From positions 558,001-622,000 of the forward strand of contig NZ_JAUSXL010000001.1 of the NCBI RefSeq assembly GCF_030815975.1: a stretch of DNA of 64,000 bases. Direction: 5' to 3'. The position numbers were made by a program, and so were the translations under genes. Numbering within the stretch: the stretch's first letter is position 1; each line of letters begins with the position of its first letter. This document shows, one piece after another, positions 41,294 through 49,485 of the stretch. Source of the DNA: Variovorax paradoxus (GTDB lineage Bacteria; Pseudomonadota; Gammaproteobacteria; Burkholderiales; Burkholderiaceae_C). The notes beneath the pieces are model-generated. The model made no database searches. It saw only the letters and a program-made list of their open reading frames with translations, and had not been told where the DNA came from.

Positions 41294-42265
41294 CTATTCG
41301 ATCTTCAGGTCGGCAATGAAATGTTCACGCCGTTCAAGCGCCTTCAGTGCCTTCTTCCCTAGATCGGTGGCGATCAGGTTCAGCAGGCCCTCGCAGAAGA
41401 TGACGTAGGCGCCCATCGAGTTGCTGAAGAAGGCGCTGCCGTGCGGCACGAAGAACGCATGTTTCGCGAAGGTCGCAAGCGGCGATGCCCGGTTGTCGGT
41501 GATGGCGATGACCACCATTCCCGCGGCGGCCGCGGCCGCTGCCGTCTCGGCGATGCTGCGCGTGTAGGGCTCGACGCTCGTCACCACCACCAGGTCGCCA
41601 GGCTGCAACTGGGCCAGCCCTTCGGCAACGCCGAGCCCGTGCGGATCGAGCAGTGCCACATCGCCTCGCACCATGGCGAGGCCGTAGCTCAGGAAGCTCG
41701 CCAGCGCGCTGAATTGCCGAAGCCCGTGTACGCGGACTCGCGGCGCCGTGGCAAGCAGCCGGGCTGCCTGCTTCAATTCGTCGGCCGAGAGCTGCGCGAG
41801 GAAGCCCTCGATGTTCGCGATCGAATCCTTGGCAATCTGCACCATGGTTGCGATTTCCGGACGCTCGCTGCCAGGCCCCGATTGCGAGCGCTCGGAGGCA
41901 TGCGCGACCAATCGACCGGCCTGCTCGCTGTAGAAGTGGCGGTGATGCGAGGCCAGGCCGTCGCGGAACACCGTCTGGAAATCGACGAAGCCCGCATAGC
42001 CGAGCCGGGTCGCCAGGCGCGTCAGCGTCGATGCGTTCACACCCAGCGATTCGGCCAACTCGGTGATCGTGCGCACCGCCACCTCTTCCGGGCGTTCGAC
42101 CAGGCGTGCCAGCACGCTGTGCGCCTTGCCGCCCATCGAGATCAGCGCATCGCCCCGGCCCACGCGCACCGTCAGTGCGCGCAGCGCCTCGACAGTGCGT
42201 GGTGGCGAGGCGTTGGACCCGGTGTCAGGCGGAGTGGGCGCGCTGGCTTTTTTCGGTGCTTGCAT
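41294..42265 (-). CDS. MurR/RpiR-family transcriptional regulator
   Basis: Regulator of 323 residues: HTH_6 domain (about residues 40-115, ITELAESLGVNASTLTRLAT) and a C-terminal SIS domain (about 160-290, RVRVHGLRQFSALASFLSYG, VVVTSVEPYTRSIAETAAAA). SIS domains of this class sense phosphorylated sugars or related ligands. Its start overlaps the end of the C45 gene by 41 bases, so it is the last member of the glnHPQ/C45 run and is the best candidate to bind the palindrome at 45476-45520. Confidence 0.9.
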   Translation of the reverse strand: MQAPKKASAPTPPDTGSNASPPRTVEALRALTVRVGRGDALISMGGKAHSVLARLVERPEEVAVRTITELAESLGVNASTLTRLATRLGYAGFVDFQTVFRDGLASHHRHFYSEQAGRLVAHASERSQSGPGSERPEIATMVQIAKDSIANIEGFLAQLSADELKQAARLLATAPRVRVHGLRQFSALASFLSYGLAMVRGDVALLDPHGLGVAEGLAQLQPGDLVVVTSVEPYTRSIAETAAAAAAAGMVVIAITDNRASPLATFAKHAFFVPHGSAFFSNSMGAYVIFCEGLLNLIATDLGKKALKALERREHFIADLKIE

Positions 42266-43283
42266 GGCCGTCGATCATATGGAATCGTGGCGGCTGCGCT
42301 GGATGCTCGTACACCTGCCATTCGATGCGCGACGCACCGATGCGGATGTCTGCCGTTGCCATCGTGTTCTCGCCATCGCTGTCGGCCGGATCGGCGCGCA
42401 GGATCGGAAACGCAGCATCGCCATGGTCGGCAAGCACGCGCAGGGGATCGGCTGCATTCGAATCGCCGCCCGCCAGCAGGGCGTTGCCGCGATGCTGGCG
42501 GTGCTGCGACGAGCCAGTGACGATCTGCGGCAGATCGCGCAGCGTCGCGTGCAGCGCATGGTTGGCATGCAACGCGCGGCCCGTGATCTCGACGGCCGAG
42601 CAGGCTTCGGAGCTGAACTCCACGCTGAGCAGTCGAGGCTCATCACGGTGCGCCAGGGTGAGGTGGAAGCCTCCCGCGCGTTCGGTTGAACGAAGCAGCG
42701 CGAGTGCCTGTTCCAGGTTCGCCGCCTCGAGCAGTGCCCGCGCCAGCACCATCCGCGGCACGCCGGGGCGCACCCCCAGGCATCGCAGGTTGTTGACTGT
42801 CACGGCCAGGCCGCCTTCGGTCACCGCGAAGGTGTGCCCAGGCAGCGATCCGGGATAGACGAACGATGCGAAGGATGCGCCGCCCTCCACCGCGCAGGCC
42901 GCAATTGCGCAATGTCCGGCAAAGGCCGGATCGCCGTCTTCGTTGTGCGTGATGCGACGCAGCGTACCGGCCTCTTGCACGGTGGTGCACCCGTCGGGCG
43001 CCATGGCCCACAGATCGCCGCGGCAGTTCCACAGGAACACGTCTTCGAACGGCAGTTCCAGGCCGGCGGCCAGGCCCTGCAGTTCGTCCCAGACGCGCGG
43101 AAAACCTGTCTGTACCTGGGCGGCCATGGCCTTGGACATCGCCGTACCGCGGTGATGCACGACTGTGGCCCAGGCAGGGGATCGCTGCGTGTAGCCGTGC
43201 ATCGCCGCGGCGCCGAAACGGCCCAGGGCGCGGCCGGTTTCGAAGGGCGAGCCTCCGGCTTCAAGGTAGATCAATCTCGGCAT
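42225..43283 (-). CDS. C45-family peptidase/acyltransferase (isopenicillin-N acyltransferase-like)
   Basis: Ntn-fold autoproteolytic enzyme of 352 residues. The predicted nucleophile is Cys99 in APDGCTTV, preceded by FLWNCRGDL, followed by the characteristic THNEDGDP and GHTFAVTEGGLAVTVNNL. The family processes itself before the Cys and acts on acyl-amide bonds. It starts one base before the GlnQ-like gene ends, i.e. it is inside the glnHPQ transcript, which suggests that it releases or modifies an acyl-amino acid that the transporter imports. Confidence 0.88.
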   Translation of the reverse strand: MPRLIYLEAGGSPFETGRALGRFGAAAMHGYTQRSPAWATVVHHRGTAMSKAMAAQVQTGFPRVWDELQGLAAGLELPFEDVFLWNCRGDLWAMAPDGCTTVQEAGTLRRITHNEDGDPAFAGHCAIAACAVEGGASFASFVYPGSLPGHTFAVTEGGLAVTVNNLRCLGVRPGVPRMVLARALLEAANLEQALALLRSTERAGGFHLTLAHRDEPRLLSVEFSSEACSAVEITGRALHANHALHATLRDLPQIVTGSSQHRQHRGNALLAGGDSNAADPLRVLADHGDAAFPILRADPADSDGENTMATADIRIGASRIEWQVYEHPAQPPRFHMIDGHASTEKSQRAHSA

Positions 43284-43284
43284 G

Positions 43285-44013
43285 TCACTCCACGTGTTGC
43301 AGGAAATCGCGCAGGCGCTGGTTCGGTGGGTTGTCCAGAAGTCCGGCGGGGTGGCCGTCGACCGTGATGTGGCCGTGTTCCATGAAGATCAGCCGCGTGC
43401 CGACCTTGCGGGCGAACTGCATCTCGTGGGTCACGACCACCATCGTCATGCCCTCTTCAGCCAACGCCTGCATGACGCGCAAGACCTCCTGGCGCAACTC
43501 GGGGTCGAGCGCGGAGGTCGGTTCATCGAAAAGCATCAGCTTCGGCTTGACGGCCAGCGCGCGGGCGATGGCCACGCGCTGCTGCTGCCCGCCAGAAAGC
43601 TCGCTCGGGTAGTGGTGCATGCGTTCGGCCAGGCCGACCTTGCCGAGCAGTTCCTTCGCCTGGGCGTGGGCCTGCGCCTTGGAGGCACCACGCACCTGGC
43701 GCGGCCCGAAGGCCACGTTCTCCAGTGCCGTCATCTGCGGGAACAGGTTGAACTGCTGGAACACCATGCCCGCCTCCTGGCGGATCTCGCGCGTCACGGC
43801 ATTGCCGCCGCGCACGCTCAGCCCGCCGACCAGCAGGTCGCCGCCGTTGATCTGCTCCAGCGCGTTGATGCAACGCAGCAGCGTCGACTTGCCCGAACCC
43901 GAGGGGCCGATCAGCACGACGACCTCGCCCTGGCCGATCTGCAGGTTCACCCGGTCGAGCACCACATTGGCACCGAAGTGCTTCTCGACATTCTTGAATT
44001 CAACGATGTTCAC
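43285..44013 (-). CDS. glnQ: Polar amino acid ABC transporter ATP-binding protein, GlnQ
   Basis: ATPase of 242 residues. The GTG at 44013 overlaps the permease stop (GTGA) and is the likely start; the ORF is longer only as a shadow. Walker [11 protein letters not shown]-loop FQQFNLFP, signature LSGGQQQR, Walker [14 protein letters not shown]-loop VTHEMQFA are intact. It closely resembles E. coli GlnQ in length and motifs and energises the adjacent permease. Confidence 0.93.
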   Translation of the reverse strand: MNIVEFKNVEKHFGANVVLDRVNLQIGQGEVVVLIGPSGSGKSTLLRCINALEQINGGDLLVGGLSVRGGNAVTREIRQEAGMVFQQFNLFPQMTALENVAFGPRQVRGASKAQAHAQAKELLGKVGLAERMHHYPSELSGGQQQRVAIARALAVKPKLMLFDEPTSALDPELRQEVLRVMQALAEEGMTMVVVTHEMQFARKVGTRLIFMEHGHITVDGHPAGLLDNPPNQRLRDFLQHVE

Positions 44014-44666
44014 AGGACGCGCATCCTTCTTTCGACGGTTCTCAGGCCCAGCGTCAGCACCCCGATCAGCATGAGATAGATCACCGCGACGGCGCTCCAG
44101 ATCTCGATGGCGCGGAAATTGGCCGCCATGATCTCCTGCCCCTGGCGGGTCAGTTCGCCAACGCCGATGACGATGAAGAGCGAGGTGTCCTTCAGGCTCA
44201 CGATGAACTGGTTGCCCAGCGCCGGCGTCATGCGCCGAAAGGCGACCGGGCCGACGACGAACGCCAGCACGCGCCACCGGGGCAGCCCCATCGCCAGCCC
44301 GGCTTCGCTCAGGCCCCTGGGCACCGAAAGGAAGGCACCGCGCACGATCTCAGCGATGTAGGCGCCGGAGTTGATGATGATCGAGGCAATGGCCGCGGTC
44401 ATCGGGTCGACGCGCACGCCCAGCAGCCCGGGCAGCGCGAAGTAGATGAACATGACCTGCACCACGATGGGCGTGCCGCGCACCAGTCCCACGTAGGCAA
44501 AGCCGATGCTGCTGACGAATCTGCCGCCATAGGCGCGCATCAAGCCGAACAGCAAGCCCAGCAAGGTGCCGCCCAGCAGTCCTGCCACCGTGATGAGCAC
44601 CGTGAGCCGGGCTCCCTTCAGCAAGGCCGGCAGTGCGCCCGCGATCACTGACCAGTCGAAATCCAT
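44010..44666 (-). CDS. glnP: Polar amino acid ABC transporter permease, GlnP
   Basis: Inner-membrane permease of 218 residues with about five helices, start ATG at 44666 ([18 protein letters not shown]). [20 protein letters not shown] and [20 protein letters not shown] match E. coli GlnP very closely, as does the EAA-loop region [20 protein letters not shown] and [20 protein letters not shown]. It transports glutamine or a closely related amino acid. Confidence 0.93.
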   Translation of the reverse strand: MDFDWSVIAGALPALLKGARLTVLITVAGLLGGTLLGLLFGLMRAYGGRFVSSIGFAYVGLVRGTPIVVQVMFIYFALPGLLGVRVDPMTAAIASIIINSGAYIAEIVRGAFLSVPRGLSEAGLAMGLPRWRVLAFVVGPVAFRRMTPALGNQFIVSLKDTSLFIVIGVGELTRQGQEIMAANFRAIEIWSAVAVIYLMLIGVLTLGLRTVERRMRVL

Positions 44667-44688
44667 GATTTGCTCCGCTGCTGCTCGA

Positions 44689-45438
44689 TCAGGACTTCGG
44701 CGGCTCGGTCTTGAACCACTTCCGGTAGATTGCCGCGTAGCGCCCATCCGCCTTGATCTTTGCCAGCGCGCCGTTCACCTGCGCCACCAGCGGACTGCCC
44801 TTCGGAAAGCCGATGCCGTACTGCTGCGCCATCATCTGCGGGCCGACCGCCTTCGCCTTGCCTGCACCTGCGGTGGCGATGTAGTAGAGGACATTGGGCG
44901 TGTCATGCATGGCGGCCTCCACGCGGCCGGTCATCAGCTCGAGGTAGGCGTTGTCGATGTTCGGGAACTGGCGCAGCTCCGTGCCGGCGAAGTTGGCCTT
45001 CGCATAGTCGGCGGCAGAGGTGCCCGTCTTGATGGCCAGGGTCTTGCCCTTCAGGTCCGCCACGCCGGTGATCTTGCTGGCGGTGGGCACCATGAGGATG
45101 AAGCCGCTGTCGTAGTAGCCGTCCGAGAAGTCGATGACCTTCTTGCGCTCGTCCTTGATGGTGATGCCCGCCAGTGCGACATCGACATTCCGGGTCTGCA
45201 GTGCCGGCAGGATGCCGCTGAAGTCCATCGGTTGCAGCTTGTAGTCGAGCTTGAGTTCCTTCGCAACCGCGTCCCACAGGTCGATGTCGAAACCCACGTA
45301 TTTGTCGCCCTCCTTGAATTCAAAGGGGACAAAGGCTGTATCGACGGCGACGAGCAAAGGGCCGGCCGCGAGGGCGGGGGCGGCGATCGACGTGGCGAGC
45401 GTCGCGGCTGCGAGCAGCTTGAGAACAAGTTTCTTCAT
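44689..45438 (-). CDS. glnH: Glutamine-type ABC transporter substrate-binding protein, GlnH
   Basis: Periplasmic binding protein of 249 residues with a Sec signal ([20 protein letters not shown], cleavage near PALAAG, residue ~25). [20 protein letters not shown] and [40 protein letters not shown] and [20 protein letters not shown] track E. coli GlnH almost residue by residue, including the ligand-contact Asp/Arg/Thr positions. AGAAGGA before the ATG is the ribosome site. The 45-bp palindrome lies 38 bases upstream. Confidence 0.93.
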   Translation of the reverse strand: MKKLVLKLLAAATLATSIAAPALAAGPLLVAVDTAFVPFEFKEGDKYVGFDIDLWDAVAKELKLDYKLQPMDFSGILPALQTRNVDVALAGITIKDERKKVIDFSDGYYDSGFILMVPTASKITGVADLKGKTLAIKTGTSAADYAKANFAGTELRQFPNIDNAYLELMTGRVEAAMHDTPNVLYYIATAGAGKAKAVGPQMMAQQYGIGFPKGSPLVAQVNGALAKIKADGRYAAIYRKWFKTEPPKS

Positions 45439-45475
45439 GACAATCCTTCTGGAGGTGACAGACTCACCGAATTGG

Positions 45476-45520
45476 TGCAAATGTATTTGCGTATTTGCAG
45501 AATACGCAAATACATTTGCA
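45476..45520. promoter_or_regulatory. Perfect 45-bp palindrome upstream of glnH, candidate operator pair
   Basis: Two perfect 20-base arms (45476-45495 and 45501-45520) flank TGCAG. Each arm also contains a small dyad, GCAAAT-N2-ATTTGC (45477-45490 and 45506-45519), centred 29 bases apart. The tract is AT-rich in otherwise GC-rich DNA and begins 38 bases before the glnH start. Two operator half-structures for a dimeric or tetrameric regulator are the simplest reading; in RNA it could also form a 20-bp hairpin. Confidence 0.7.
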
Positions 45521-45661
45521 TAATGTGTGCCATGTCCGGCGTTCGCCGCAAGCCCGGGTTTGCCCGGGGCAGCCTTCGGCGCGACCGCCGCGCAGAAAAA
45601 AGATGAAGGCGGGTTCAGCCCAGTTGCGGACGCCGCGCGAAAACCGCGCTGTCCATCGTGC

Positions 45662-46692
45662 TCAGGCCGCCTGCCGCCATGCGACAAGTCCTGCTGTCCG
45701 CGCCCGTACTTCCGGCGACGCCAGGCATGTGGCGACGGCCTCGTAGCCTGGAGCGCCGGGACAGGGGACGACCTGCGTCGGTGGACTGTGGTTCGCGGGG
45801 CACAGGATGATCGCCTCGTCCGGACCGACGGCAGCCAGGTCGAGGATCGCGCAGGAGCGGGTGAGCATGAAGATCGGCCGCGCGTGCGGTCCGCGGCGGC
45901 GCAGCCGGGCGATCAGCGCCTCCTGGGTGGGCTGGTCCAACCCGTGCTCGATCAGGTCCACGACCACGGCACCGGCCCTTCTGCTTCCAGCCCGGCCAGC
46001 AATGCAAGCAGGGCATCGGAGGGCGTCGCGCCGTCCTCCACGAGCCAGGCCAGCGCGCGATCGAGCCGAGACTTCAATAGAGAGGCGCCATCGATCCGTG
46101 GTCTTGCCGCGGTGCCGCTCTCTGCCAGCCGGTCCAGCCCCAGCCAGGCCGCGTTGGGCAGTGCTTCGGCAATGCGCTGCGCCAGCCGGGTCTTGCCGCT
46201 GCCGAGCGGACCGACGATGTAATTGAGCGGCCGGATGTCGCGAAGCTCGAATCGCTCCCCGCCCCAGGGCCAAGGCAGGTCGAAGGCAAGGCGCATTTCG
46301 CAGGCGGGTGCCAGCAGGCCCGCCAGTTCGCCGATGGTCGGTGTCTGGCCCTGCGCAACGCCGCTTCGCAAGCCGCGGACCTTGTCGACGGTGTGCGTAA
46401 GCTGCTGAAGCTGCGCCTCCAGCGCAGTCTGGTGCGCGGCCAATGCTTGCTCCAGGCCTTGGGAGTTGCCCTCCAGCACCCGCCCGACCTGGGCAAGACT
46501 GAAGCCGAGCGCGCGAAGCGCGACGATCTCGCCTGCGCGGGCCATCTCCGCCGGGCCATAGGCTCGCCATCCCGCGGTGGTTCTGCCGGGTTCAACCAGG
46601 CCGCGCTGCTCGTAGAGCCGCAAGGCCTTGGCCGAAACGCCGAGCCGTCTCGCCGCTTCGGATGGACTCAAATACGGGGCGGAAGATCGCAT
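45662..46692 (-). pseudogene. MerR-family regulator fused to a P-loop ATPase domain, frameshifted
   Basis: The frame starting at 46692 encodes a MerR HTH (LSPSEAARRLGVSAKALRLY, about residues 8-27), a linker helix, and a P-loop GPLGSGKTRLAQRIAEAL (about 140-158), then stops at 45952. The rest of the ATPase, [20 protein letters not shown] and [17 protein letters not shown], continues in another frame from about 45975 to 45662. Inserting one base in the GGG/CCC run at 45976-45978 restores a single ~340-residue product. It is either a genuine frameshift, a sequencing error in a homopolymer, or programmed shifting; the first two are more likely. Confidence 0.75.
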
Positions 46693-46781
46693 GAAATGTT
46701 CCTTTCGATGGATCTTCCCCTTTTAGGGGGTGCCCCTGGGGCCGGGTCAAGCTGGAACGCCGAAAAGGCGCGATCGCCGCC

Positions 46782-48260
46782 TCAAAGCCCGCCCTGGCAC
46801 AGGTACTTGGTATGCATGTAGTCGTCGAGCCCGTGCACCGAGCCTTCGCGTCCGTAGCCCGATTCCTTCACGCCGCCGAAGGGCGCGGCTTCGGCGGCCA
46901 GCGCGCCTTCGTTGATGCCGACGATGCCCGATTCGAGTGCCTCGGCCACGCGCCAGATGCGGCGCACGTCGGTCGAGTAGAAGTAGGCGGCAAGTCCGAA
47001 GGGCGTGTCGTTGGCGGCCGCGATCACCTCGGCCTCGGTCTCGAAGCGCGTGACCGGCACCACCGGCCCGAAGGTCTCTTCGCAGCTGCATTCCATGCCT
47101 GAATCGGCATTCACCAGCACGGTCGGCGCGTAGTAGTTGGGGCCGTCGCAGCGCGCGGAGCGCAGCCGCTTGCCGCCGACCACAATGCGCGCGCCCTTCG
47201 ACACCGCTTCGCGCACATGGCGTTCGATCTTGTCGACCGCGCGTGCGTTGATCATCGGGCCGATCTGCGAATCGGGCTCGGTGGCCGGGCCGACCTTGAG
47301 CGCGTCCACCCGCGCGGCCAGCTTGTCGACGAAGGCGTCGTGCACCTTGGCCTGCACGAACACGCGGTTCGGGCTCACGCAGGTCTGGCCGCCGTTGCGG
47401 AACTTGGCGGCCATGAGGCCTTCGACCGCGGCATCGACGTCGGCGTCTTCGAACACGACGAAAGGCGCATTGCCGCCGAGCTCGAGCGACAGCTTCTTGA
47501 GCGTGTCGGCCGAGGCGCGCGCCAGGTGCTTGCCCACCGGCGTGGAGCCGGTGAAGCTGATCTTGCGCACGCGCGCATCGGCGAGCCACACGTCCACCAC
47601 CTCGGGCGTGCGCTCGCGCGAGGCCGTCACGATGTTGAGCACGCCGGCCGGCACGCCGGCTTCCTGGGCCAGCTTCACGAGCGCGAGCGAGGTCAGCGGC
47701 GTGTCCTCGGCCGGCTTGCACACCACGGTGCAGCCCGCGGCCAGCGCGGGCGCGATCTTGCGCGCGATCATCGCGGCCGGAAAGTTCCACGGGGTGATCG
47801 CGGCGACCACGCCCACGGGCTCCTTCAGCGCCAGCATGCGGCGACCCGTGACCGGCGCGGGAATCACTTCGCCATTGGCGCGCGTGGCTTCTTCGCCGAA
47901 CCATTCGACATAGCTGGCCGCATAGGCCACTTCGCCGCGGCCTTCGGCCAGCGGCTTGCCTTGTTCGCGCGAAATGAGGCGACCCAGGTCCTCCTGGTGC
48001 GCGAGCATCAGGTCGTTCCAGCGCTTGAGGATCTGCGCGCGCTGCTTGGCCGGCACGGCGCGCCAGGCGGGGAAGGCGGCATGCGCCGCGTCGACCGCGG
48101 CGCGTGCGTCGGCAGCGGTGCCGTCGGGCACGCTCGAGAAGACGCCATCGGTGGCGGGGTCGGTCACGTCGAGGCGGCGGCCGTCGCTGGCTTCGCGCCA
48201 ATCGGCGCCGATGAGCTGTTGGCCGGGCAGCAGGTCCTGGTGTTCAAGGGTCAGTGTCAT
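46782..48260 (-). CDS. gabD: NAD(P)-dependent succinate-semialdehyde dehydrogenase
   Basis: Aldehyde dehydrogenase of 492 residues. Seen: WNFPAAMIARKIAPALAAGC, FTGSTPVGKHLA, catalytic Glu in ELGGNAPFVVF, catalytic Cys in NGGQTCVSPNRV, and the C-terminal EESGYGREGSVHGLDDY-type segment (ESGYGREGSVHGLDDYMH). The layout fits GabD-type enzymes that oxidise succinic semialdehyde to succinate, the last step of GABA/putrescine breakdown. Other aldehydes cannot be excluded. The next gene upstream is the tartrate-dehydrogenase-like gene, 140 bases away with a repeat between. Confidence 0.88.
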   Translation of the reverse strand: MTLTLEHQDLLPGQQLIGADWREASDGRRLDVTDPATDGVFSSVPDGTAADARAAVDAAHAAFPAWRAVPAKQRAQILKRWNDLMLAHQEDLGRLISREQGKPLAEGRGEVAYAASYVEWFGEEATRANGEVIPAPVTGRRMLALKEPVGVVAAITPWNFPAAMIARKIAPALAAGCTVVCKPAEDTPLTSLALVKLAQEAGVPAGVLNIVTASRERTPEVVDVWLADARVRKISFTGSTPVGKHLARASADTLKKLSLELGGNAPFVVFEDADVDAAVEGLMAAKFRNGGQTCVSPNRVFVQAKVHDAFVDKLAARVDALKVGPATEPDSQIGPMINARAVDKIERHVREAVSKGARIVVGGKRLRSARCDGPNYYAPTVLVNADSGMECSCEETFGPVVPVTRFETEAEVIAAANDTPFGLAAYFYSTDVRRIWRVAEALESGIVGINEGALAAEAAPFGGVKESGYGREGSVHGLDDYMHTKYLCQGGL

Positions 48261-48309
48261 GGTCGATTCGGGGTTCGTTGAATTCGGCAAGGAGATCCCT
48301 TCCAGGAAC

Positions 48310-48399
48310 ACCGCGGAACCGGCTTTGCCGGGCCGCTGGTGTTGCCCCCGGAGAGGGGGGTGGCGTAGCGACACGAAGTGCGCGAAGCCTGGGGGTGAG
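48310..48399. repeat. GC-rich intergenic repeat with multiple short stem-loops
   Basis: The 139-base gap between two minus-strand genes carries CCGGC-TTT-GCCGG (48319-48331) and CCCCC-GGAGA-GGGGG (48345-48359), then a block with GTAGCGACACGAAGTGCGC. From experience of Comamonadaceae genomes this type of sequence recurs between genes; copy number cannot be checked from this window. It could reduce read-through or stabilise mRNA between the two genes. Confidence 0.55.
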
Positions 48400-49485
48400 T
48401 CAATTCGCCACGCGTTCGGCGATGGCCATGCCCAGCTCGGTGGTCGAGGCCGTGCCGCCCAGGTCGCGCGTGCGCGGCCCGTCGCGAAGCACCGCCTCGA
48501 TGGCGCCCAGGATCGCATCGTGCGCGGCGCGGCCCGCGCCCTGGCCTTGCGTGAGGAAGTCCAGCATCAGCGCGCCCGACCAGATCATGGCGATCGGGTT
48601 GGCGATGTTCTGGCCGTAGATGTCGGGGGCCGAGCCGTGCACCGGCTCGAACAGCGACGGAAACCTGCGCTCGGGATTGAGGTTGGCCGAAGGCGCAAGG
48701 CCGATGGTGCCGGTGGTGGCCGGCCCCAGGTCGGAGAGGATGTCGCCGAACAGGTTGCTTGCCACCACCACGTCGAAGCGCGTGGGCTGCAGCACGAAGC
48801 GCGCCGAGAGAATGTCGATGTGCTGCTTGTCGATCGTCACCTCGGGATAGTCGCGGCCGATAGCATCGGCGCGGCCGTCCCACCAGGGCATGCTGATCGC
48901 AATGCCGTTGCTCTTGGTGGCCACCGTGAGGTGCTTCCTCTTGCGCGACTGGGCGAGCTCGCAGGCATAGCGCAGCACGCGGTCGGTGCCGTGGCGCGAG
49001 AACACCGACTCCTGGATCACGATCTCGCGCTCGGTGCCCTCGTACATCACGCCGCCGAGCGAGGTGTACTCGCCTTCGGTGTTCTCGCGCACCACGAGGT
49101 AGTCGATGTCGCCGGGCTTGCGGCCGGCCAGCGGGCAGGGCACGCCTTCGAACAGGCGCACCGGGCGCAGGTTGATGTACTGGTCGAACTCGCGGCGGAA
49201 CTTCAGGAGCGATCCCCAGAGCGACACATGGTCCGGCACGGTGGCGGGCCAGCCGACGGCGCCGAAGTACAGCGCGTCGACGCCCTGGAGCTGTTCCTTC
49301 CAGTCGTCCGGCATCATCTGGCCGTGCTCGGCGTGGTAGTCGCAGCTGGCCCAGGCCATGGTGCGGCAGTCGAGCTCGAAGCCGAAGCGCTCCGCGGCGG
49401 CCTGCACCACGCGCAGGCCTTCGGGCATCACTTCCTTGCCGATGCCGTCGCCGGCGATCAGCGCAATGCGGAATGTGGGAATCAT
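48400..49485 (-). CDS. Tartrate dehydrogenase / isopropylmalate-isocitrate dehydrogenase family
   Basis: NAD-dependent beta-decarboxylating dehydrogenase of 361 residues. Seen: the N-terminal IALIAGDGIGKEVMPEGLRV, NLRPVRLFEG, YLVVRENTEGEYTSLGG, and the metal-binding signature SNLFGDILSDLGPATTGTIG. The length and WGSLLKFRREFDQYIN match the tartrate dehydrogenase/decarboxylase (TtuC-like) branch, which also acts on malate-type acids. The start ATG at 49485 overlaps the ABC ATPase stop (ATGA). Confidence 0.9.
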   Translation of the reverse strand: MIPTFRIALIAGDGIGKEVMPEGLRVVQAAAERFGFELDCRTMAWASCDYHAEHGQMMPDDWKEQLQGVDALYFGAVGWPATVPDHVSLWGSLLKFRREFDQYINLRPVRLFEGVPCPLAGRKPGDIDYLVVRENTEGEYTSLGGVMYEGTEREIVIQESVFSRHGTDRVLRYACELAQSRKRKHLTVATKSNGIAISMPWWDGRADAIGRDYPEVTIDKQHIDILSARFVLQPTRFDVVVASNLFGDILSDLGPATTGTIGLAPSANLNPERRFPSLFEPVHGSAPDIYGQNIANPIAMIWSGALMLDFLTQGQGAGRAAHDAILGAIEAVLRDGPRTRDLGGTASTTELGMAIAERVAN

